DNA of 64,000 bases, from NCBI GenBank assembly GCA_965226245.1, contig CBDDCL010000015.1, positions 2,170,001 to 2,234,000 of the forward strand, read 5' to 3'. This DNA is from CBDCYS01 sp965226245. GTDB taxonomy: Bacteria; Acidobacteriota; Terriglobia; Bryobacterales; UBA6623. The translations under genes were made by a program, and so were the position numbers. Positions within the stretch are counted from its first letter, which is position 1. Every line of letters begins with the position of its first letter. The notes under the pieces were generated by a model, which saw only the letters and a list, made by a program, of their open reading frames with translations, made no database searches and was not told the origin of the DNA. This document shows positions 59,485-64,000 of this stretch, one piece after another.

Positions 59485-60511
59485 ATGGGGTATTTAGTTG
59501 ACTCCAGTAGCCACTACATCTTGGGGGTGGGGGTGCCGGCCCTGGTGGCCTCGACCATTGTCTTATAGGGAGCAGGGTCGGCGGCGACCGCCTGCTGGAG
59601 GAGGCGATAGAAAAGTTTGCCGCGCGACCGTGAGGTCCGCCGGTTGAAGCGGAACGTGAACTCGTCCAGGTAGTAGTCCAAATACTCGTGACTGACAGCC
59701 CCCTGGTGGGTCCCCAACAGCCAGCGCTTTAGCAGAGAGGCGACACGATGGACTCTCGGCAGCAGCTTACTCGCCGATTGCCGCTTCCCGCGCAGCACGG
59801 TGACTTCATGGCGGTATCCTTTGTTCTCCAATCCCGCATAGCCTTCCCAGCCGTCGGTGTGCACGAGGCTGCCAGGTTGGATAGCTTCTTCGACAAAGGC
59901 TTCCAAGCTCGCCGCTGAGGCATCCGCGATCCGACGGAGCCGGATGCGACCCATACCGCGCCCATCCTCCTCGGCAGCAACCGCAACTAACGCTTTGCCA
60001 ACCATTTCGCGACCTCGGACGCCCTCTTCGACTCCGCCCACATACGTTTCGTCCACCTCCACCCGGCCGACCAGCCGATTGCGACCGGGGCGCACCATGG
60101 CGCGGCGGAACTTGTGCAGCCAGGTCCAGGCGGTTACATAGCTACCCAAACCCAAGACCCGCTGCAACTCCAGCGCGCTGGCCCCGCCTTTTTGCGTTGT
60201 CACCCACCAAGCCGCCCGGAACCACAACGTCAAGGGCTTGCGGGTGTCCTGGAAAATCGTGCCCGCCGTCACCGAGGCCTGGTAACCGCAGTCGGCGCAG
60301 AGCAGCAGATTGCGTTTGCTGGCCCATGAGGACTGGATCCCACAGCGCGGGCACACGAACCCCTCCGGCCAGCGCAGCTTCAGCAGGTACTCCCGGCACG
60401 CCTCCTCGGTCGAGAATCGAGCTTCCAACTCGACGAGGTTTCGGGGGTAGTCCTCCTTCATGCCCCCAACCACAACATATTGTGGCTACTGGAGTCAACT
60501 AAATACCCCAT
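59485..60511 (-). mobile_element. IS1595-family insertion sequence, copy 4
   Basis: 1027 bp, flanked by the perfect 8-bp duplication TAATCCCG (59477-59484 and 60512-60519). It inserted beside the older remnant of the same IS. Confidence 0.95.
59514..60473 (-). CDS. IS1595-family transposase, copy 4
   Basis: 319 aa, identical to copies 1 and 3, with the zinc ribbon and Asp141/Asp207 preserved. With four near-identical copies in 40 kb, recent transposition in this genome is likely. Confidence 0.93.
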   Translation of the reverse strand: MVGGMKEDYPRNLVELEARFSTEEACREYLLKLRWPEGFVCPRCGIQSSWASKRNLLLCADCGYQASVTAGTIFQDTRKPLTLWFRAAWWVTTQKGGASALELQRVLGLGSYVTAWTWLHKFRRAMVRPGRNRLVGRVEVDETYVGGVEEGVRGREMVGKALVAVAAEEDGRGMGRIRLRRIADASAASLEAFVEEAIQPGSLVHTDGWEGYAGLENKGYRHEVTVLRGKRQSASKLLPRVHRVASLLKRWLLGTHQGAVSHEYLDYYLDEFTFRFNRRTSRSRGKLFYRLLQQAVAADPAPYKTMVEATRAGTPTPKM

Positions 60512-60519
60512 TAATCCCG

Positions 60520-60907
60520 ATACCACCAACAAAAAAGTATTGTTGGCCCTTAACATCCTCCAACAAAGGCACTTAGCCCAATTTTAGAGGCTGAGCGACG
60601 GAGAATCGATTCTCCCTATTAGGACGCCCCGGGCAACGGCGGACTCCAGTCCGATAGGCCCTGCCTAAAACGGGGCAGGGTTTACTTACCGGCGCACCCA
60701 ACCACGAGAGGGTTGGGTCGTACGGTTAAGGTCAGCATTCCGACTATTTCTTGCTGTCTCGTTTGCCTTCGGCATTTATGAGATAGCTTCTAATCAGATT
60801 GGGCCGCAACGGCCGGAAAGGACGATGGCGGATTCAGCCACTGGCCAGTGTGCAGTTAACCGCGCGAAGAATTCCCGGCGCTAATGAGGAGGCGCCGAGT
60901 GGAACGA
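60520..60907. other. Gene-free stretch with a chain of hairpins
   Basis: Four stems in a row: GGAGAATCGATTCTCC palindrome (60600-60615), CGGACT-CC-AGTCCG (60639-60652), CCCTGCC / GGCAGGG (60659-60665 and 60674-60680), and CCCAACC / GGTTGGG (60697-60703 and 60711-60717). No T-run or gene lies after them. Could be a structured RNA or a remnant of one. Confidence 0.5.
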
Positions 60908-61426
60908 CTACTCCAAGGCAGGTTCAACCTGGTCTGCCGCCTCCGCTCGAATTTCGTGGCTGCTCATGATGAGCCGGGCACAGGCGTTCCAGCGAATGAT
61001 GGCGAGGTCGTCGCCCTCGGGACGGATGGCTTCTGCCTTTTCGTACCAGTTCATCGCCTCGCTCAGGCCTTCGTAAGCAACAAATCCGGAACGCGGGCCG
61101 CCCTGTTCGAGTCTGGCCTTCGCTCTGCGTTCACAGATGATCCCCGAGTAATAGGCTCGCTCATATTCGGTGCGCAAGCGGGGAAGCAGCTTGCGAGCCT
61201 CCTCGATCGCTCGGGCCACGCCCGGTCCCCCCATGGCGGAACCGACCTGGTCCGTCAAAGACAGCAGAAGGGCGATGAGCGCCTCGTGGTTTTCCGGCTC
61301 CACCCGCAGCACGTCGAGGCAAATGCTCTCCGCCTGGCGGGGCTCGTTCAAAAGCCGGTAGCGCTCAACTTTCTCCAAGGCCTCGGGAATGCTGCTTTTC
61401 GAGATCTCTTTGAGTCTGAATTCCAC
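60908..61426 (-). CDS. TPR-like hypothetical protein downstream of frdBCD
   Basis: 172 aa, helical: SIPEALEKVERYRLLNEPRQ, AESICLDVLRVEPENHEALI, ALLLSLTDQVG, then YERAYYSGIICERRAKARLE and LSEAMNWYEKAEAIRPEGDD. These are two or three TPR-like units, suggesting a protein-protein interaction role. It begins 42 bp after frdD on the same strand and may be cotranscribed with it. Not a known fumarate-reductase subunit. Confidence 0.75.
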   Translation of the reverse strand: MEFRLKEISKSSIPEALEKVERYRLLNEPRQAESICLDVLRVEPENHEALIALLLSLTDQVGSAMGGPGVARAIEEARKLLPRLRTEYERAYYSGIICERRAKARLEQGGPRSGFVAYEGLSEAMNWYEKAEAIRPEGDDLAIIRWNACARLIMSSHEIRAEAADQVEPALE

Positions 61427-61468
61427 AGGGCCTCCTTTGCTGATCGCCCGCGGGGCATGGTTCCCCGG

Positions 61469-61825
61469 TCAGTGGATGTTCCAAAGCAGGTAGCCCGCCC
61501 ATGCCGTTCCGGCGACGGCGCCACCGTAGCAGAAAATGAAGATCAATTCGTTCAGATGCTTGATCTGAAGGCCATCATAGAGTGTGAAACGAAAGCGATG
61601 CGCCCAGTGGAAAAGCCCCAGGAAACACAGCAGAAACAAGTAGACACGGGTCAGCGGATTCTTGAGTAAGACCAGCAGCTTCTCGTATCCCGGAGAGTCC
61701 AGCCAGCCGAGAGGAAATGCGAGACAAAATAAGAATAGCTGGACCGGAACCAGAAAAGCCGTCAGGACGCCGCCGGCGCTGAACAGTGACCAGAAAAAGG
61801 GCTCGTTCGACTTTTTCGGCATCAT
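61469..61825 (-). CDS. frdD: Fumarate reductase membrane anchor subunit D
   Basis: ATG 61825 (MMPKKSNEPFFWSLFSAGGV) overlaps the frdC stop. Three hydrophobic helices (TAFLVPVQLFLFCLAFPLG, RVYLFLLCFLGLFHWAHRFR, LIFIFCYGGAVAGTAWAGYL), and FHWAHRFRFTLYDGLQIKHL is the FrdD signature. 118 aa. Part of frdBCD; it has no haem ligands in E. coli-type anchors. Confidence 0.88.
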   Translation of the reverse strand: MMPKKSNEPFFWSLFSAGGVLTAFLVPVQLFLFCLAFPLGWLDSPGYEKLLVLLKNPLTRVYLFLLCFLGLFHWAHRFRFTLYDGLQIKHLNELIFIFCYGGAVAGTAWAGYLLWNIH

Positions 61826-62238
61826 CCCCCCAACACAAACCAAGCCACCGCGGCGGAAATCATCACCCACGCCGCGTAGTTCGGCGCGGCGATCAGAATG
61901 TCCGGAAGGCGCTTCCCGCCGATGCGGATCGCCACCGCGCGTGGCGTCAGATTGAACCAGGTGATCGCGTGAAACACGACAAAAAGAAAACTGATTGCGC
62001 TGAGAATAATGATGAGCGGACTCTCCAAACGATTCTCAAACGCCGCATAGGCCTCGGGGCCGCGGGTCAGGGCGCGGATCTGAAAAAGAGTGAGAACAAT
62101 AAAGTAAGCAACCGAGACGCTGCTGAGCTCTCTGAGGATGAACTTAAAGTACGCCCAACTGTGAAGCCACCAGTACGTCGACACTCGTTTGCGGTACCAC
62201 TTGGGGTGATATTCGGTGTAGCCGCCCGCGGACCTCAT
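61822..62238 (-). CDS. frdC: Fumarate reductase membrane anchor subunit C
   Basis: ATG 62238 overlaps the frdB stop (ATGA). The 138-aa product has YTEYHPKWYRKRVSTYWWLH and three membrane helices, with VFHAITWFNLTPRAVAIRIG as the FrdC signature. Longer frames upstream read through frdB out of frame and are not used. Confidence 0.88.
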   Translation of the reverse strand: MRSAGGYTEYHPKWYRKRVSTYWWLHSWAYFKFILRELSSVSVAYFIVLTLFQIRALTRGPEAYAAFENRLESPLIIILSAISFLFVVFHAITWFNLTPRAVAIRIGGKRLPDILIAAPNYAAWVMISAAVAWFVLGG

Positions 62239-62978
62239 TTCGCTCCCCAAGGCATCAGAACGGATTGAAACCAGTCCATCGTCGCCGTCAATTTGTATTG
62301 CTGAATGGCGCCGGCGGGATCGACGTTCTTGGGGCACACTTTCGTGCATTCTCCGACAAACGTGCAGCCCCAGATACCCTCCTCTTGGGAAAGAATCTCC
62401 AGGCGCTCCGCGGCCCCCTGGTCCCGGGAGTCCATGTTGTAGCGTTGCGCCAGGGCGATAACCGCCGGGCCCGCAAAGTCGGGCTCGAGTCCGTACACCG
62501 GGCAGGCGGAATAGCACAACATGCAGTTGATGCACATGCTGAACTGCTTGAAGGTGTCGAGCTCCCCAGGTGTCTGAAGGTACTCCCCTTCTGATAGCGG
62601 CTTCTCCTGTTCCCGAACGATCCACGGTTTTATCTTTTGGAGCTTCGACAGAAAATCAGTGATGTCGACAACCAGATCCCGGATCACCGGAAAGTAACGC
62701 AGGGGCTCGACCCGGATGGGGCCTGGCGCGTAGCTGGTCAAAAACGCGGCACAGGTCAGCGTGGGCTCTCCGTTGACCATCATGCCGCAACTGCCGCAGA
62801 CGCCCATGCGGCAAGACCAGCGGTAGGATAGGGACCCGTCCAGCTCGTTCTTAATGTAGTTCAGCGCGTCAAGAACGACCCACTCTTTGTGACAAGGAAC
62901 TTCGTATTGCTGGGTTCGGGGCTCGCTGTCGCTTTCCGGAGAGTAGCGGGTTACTTCGAGGTTGATGGTTTCTGCCAT
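62235..62978 (-). CDS. frdB: Fumarate reductase / succinate dehydrogenase iron-sulfur subunit
   Basis: Three Fe-S clusters: 2Fe-2S in CRMGVCGSCGMMVNGEPTLT, the ferredoxin part in CINCMLCYSACPVYGLE and CTFVGECTKVCPKNVDPAGA. 247 aa. First gene of frdBCD as seen; the flavoprotein FrdA normally precedes it, but the upstream DNA (62979-63080) has no frdA and the next gene is a HicB-like antitoxin. Confidence 0.93.
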   Translation of the reverse strand: MAETINLEVTRYSPESDSEPRTQQYEVPCHKEWVVLDALNYIKNELDGSLSYRWSCRMGVCGSCGMMVNGEPTLTCAAFLTSYAPGPIRVEPLRYFPVIRDLVVDITDFLSKLQKIKPWIVREQEKPLSEGEYLQTPGELDTFKQFSMCINCMLCYSACPVYGLEPDFAGPAVIALAQRYNMDSRDQGAAERLEILSQEEGIWGCTFVGECTKVCPKNVDPAGAIQQYKLTATMDWFQSVLMPWGAK

Positions 62979-63080
62979 GTGTCTGCTGCCTAGTGTGGTT
63001 GCCCAAGCGGGGCGCCCGTCTCAATCTACAACGAGGTCGCTGAGTCCGTGACGGACCGGAATTCGCCCCTGTACCGACAC

Positions 63081-63299
63081 TCATACCTCGACCGGCATCT
63101 GTTCCAGTATCGCCCTCCCGACCGGTATTTCTTTCTCTTGCTGCCGGTAAGCCTGGATCATTTCACGCACAGCGTCCTGGAGCATCTCTCGGCACTCTTC
63201 CAGCGTCGATCCTTCCGTGATCACCTCAGGCCACTCTACTAGTTGACCTAGGTAGCCGGAACTGATCTTTGTGTACTTAGCAGTGTAGTTGCTGATCAT
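63081..63299 (-). CDS. HicB-family antitoxin-like protein
   Basis: ATG 63299 gives MISNYTAKYTKISSGYLGQL and VEWPEVITEGSTLEECREML, then QDAVREMIQAYRQQEKEIPV. This is the compact HicB fold (partial RNase-H-like, about 72 aa). The usual partner HicA toxin is not visible in the bases upstream. It may act alone or with a distant toxin. Confidence 0.8.
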   Translation of the reverse strand: MISNYTAKYTKISSGYLGQLVEWPEVITEGSTLEECREMLQDAVREMIQAYRQQEKEIPVGRAILEQMPVEV

Positions 63300-63378
63300 A
63301 CGCGGGCCTCTATTGAATCGCCGGCGCCAACACGAACTTCCTGCCGTTTGCTTGCAATCTACAGTGCGCGTTTGTGTC

Positions 63379-63483
63379 TCAGCGCCGCCTGCCTTCCACC
63401 AACCTTCGAAAGACGGCTTCATCTTCTGCGGCCGCCTCTTCGGCAGTCCGCTCTTCGTAATATTCGAGAGCCCGATCTTTCAC
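63379..63483 (-). CDS. Small ORF, possible antitoxin fragment
   Basis: GTG 63483 to TGA 63379 encodes 34 aa (MKDRALEYYEERTAEEAAAE, then DEAVFRRLVEGRRR), acidic and helical, like the tail of small antitoxins. A GGAAGG sits just upstream. It lies between the DUF5615 and HicB genes. Coding status is uncertain. Confidence 0.35.
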   Translation of the reverse strand: MKDRALEYYEERTAEEAAAEDEAVFRRLVEGRRR

Positions 63484-63523
63484 TTGGCCTTCCGCGCCGT
63501 CCTAGAGCATTCCAATGCCCCTA

Positions 63524-63895
63524 CTAGATTAGGCCGACCGGCAAGCGCCGGCGTCGAATGCGGCGCTTTTCAATGACCACAACGGAGGTGGGCAACTCCT
63601 GCTCTGGAATGGCTCCGAGCGCTCGCGCCAGACGTTCTTCAGCTTCCGCTTGAGTGTAATTACCTCCCCGGAAAAGTATCAGGCCCGGCCCAGTCGCTTT
63701 CGCCAAAGCCAAAAGACGTGGATAATCCAGATCCGCCGTAACAATCACTCGGCCCTGGCCCTGAGCCCGTTCCAAAATTGTCTGATCGGAACTCGACGCC
63801 AAACCCAGGTCGGTCGCATGGACGGCATCGTGACCCTCTCCCTCGAGCCACCGCGCCAATTCGGGCGACAAAGGCATGTCGATCAGGAATTTCAC
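63524..63895 (-). CDS. DUF5615 PIN-like toxin
   Basis: GTG 63895 overlaps the preceding stop (GTGA). The sequence MKFLIDMPLSPELARWLEGE, HDAVHATDLGLASSSDQTIL, ERAQGQGRVIVTADLDYPRL is a PIN-like fold with acidic residues Asp6, Asp29 and the Asp pair in VTADLDYPRL, as in VapC-related toxins. 123 aa. DUF5615 toxins normally pair with DUF433 antitoxins, and one lies directly upstream. Confidence 0.87.
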   Translation of the reverse strand: MKFLIDMPLSPELARWLEGEGHDAVHATDLGLASSSDQTILERAQGQGRVIVTADLDYPRLLALAKATGPGLILFRGGNYTQAEAEERLARALGAIPEQELPTSVVVIEKRRIRRRRLPVGLI

Positions 63896-64000
63896 GTGGC
63901 AACTTCAACGGTTTCCTCTTCCGCGAGATGAGCTGCGTATCGCAGGACCTCGCCGATATCCTCGGCCTCCAGGTAGGGGTACTGTTTTAGGATCGCTTCT
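63892..64000 (-). CDS. DUF433 antitoxin (5' part outside window)
   Basis: The open frame runs from the right edge to TGA at 63892-63894: EAILKQYPYLEAEDIGEVLR, then YAAHLAEEETVEVAT. This is the C-terminal end of DUF433 proteins (pattern ILxxYPxLxxEDIxxALxYAA). Together with the DUF5615 gene it forms a VapBC-like toxin-antitoxin module. Confidence 0.8.
   Translation of the reverse strand, partial: EAILKQYPYLEAEDIGEVLRYAAHLAEEETVEVAT

Overview
The window comes from a GC-rich bacterium, most likely an Acidobacteriota member of the Solibacter/Bryobacter type (class Terriglobia). The evidence is family content: a VWFA-domain secreted protein of the acidobacterial type, a bacillithiol pair (ypdA-like and bshA), secreted DUF1080 and fucosidase-like sugar proteins, an ECF sigma/anti-sigma pair, and many dispersed intergenic repeats that recur within the window. 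I saw no tRNA or rRNA gene.

Layout. 1-1343 is the 5' part of a membrane-anchored STAND NTPase. 1344-3425 is gene-free and repeat-rich, and holds a strongly structured plus-strand segment that ends in a clear intrinsic terminator (candidate ncRNA). 3426-10680 carries asnB, a HEAT-repeat/cyclophilin protein, an ankyrin lipoprotein, an intradiol dioxygenase and an SLC6-type transporter. An IS630 copy (10704-11946) and a MITE-like element follow. 12269-17818 carries an OmpA-like protein, an orphan HigA, ypdA, bshA and a GT-C glycosyltransferase. 17949-21048 is an accessory stretch with a HigBA-type pair whose toxin is broken by a 13-bp duplication, REP-like palindromes and the tail of a REP-associated transposase.

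21049-31328 is the main accessory feature. Two inverted, nearly identical 1027-bp IS1595-type copies bound a 10.28-kb segment whose outer edges carry the same 8-bp target duplication (TCGGAGAG). It therefore looks like a composite transposon. The cargo is a piece of a conjugation region (VirB8/TrbF-like, TraG/VirD4-like and VirB11/TrbB-like genes) plus a nuclease gene, itself split by a third IS copy with a perfect duplication (CGCCGTCA). The element landed between a PilZ-domain frame and a membrane-anchored glycoside-hydrolase-like gene. A fourth IS copy lies at 59485-60511 (duplication TAATCCCG) beside a scrambled older remnant.

33327-64000 is mostly chromosomal: an rluD-type pseudouridine synthase, a VWFA protein, recA with a palindrome at its putative start site, ggt (separated from recA by a 43-bp perfect inverted repeat), secreted sugar-active proteins, a pair of secreted proteins of which one is kinase-like, ECF sigma/anti-sigma/Spy-like genes, mutY, sdhCAB, a three-gene sugar cluster (GT2, Gfo/Idh oxidoreductase, RmlC-like epimerase), frdBCD without frdA, and toxin-antitoxin pieces at the right edge (HicB-like, DUF5615 and a partial DUF433).
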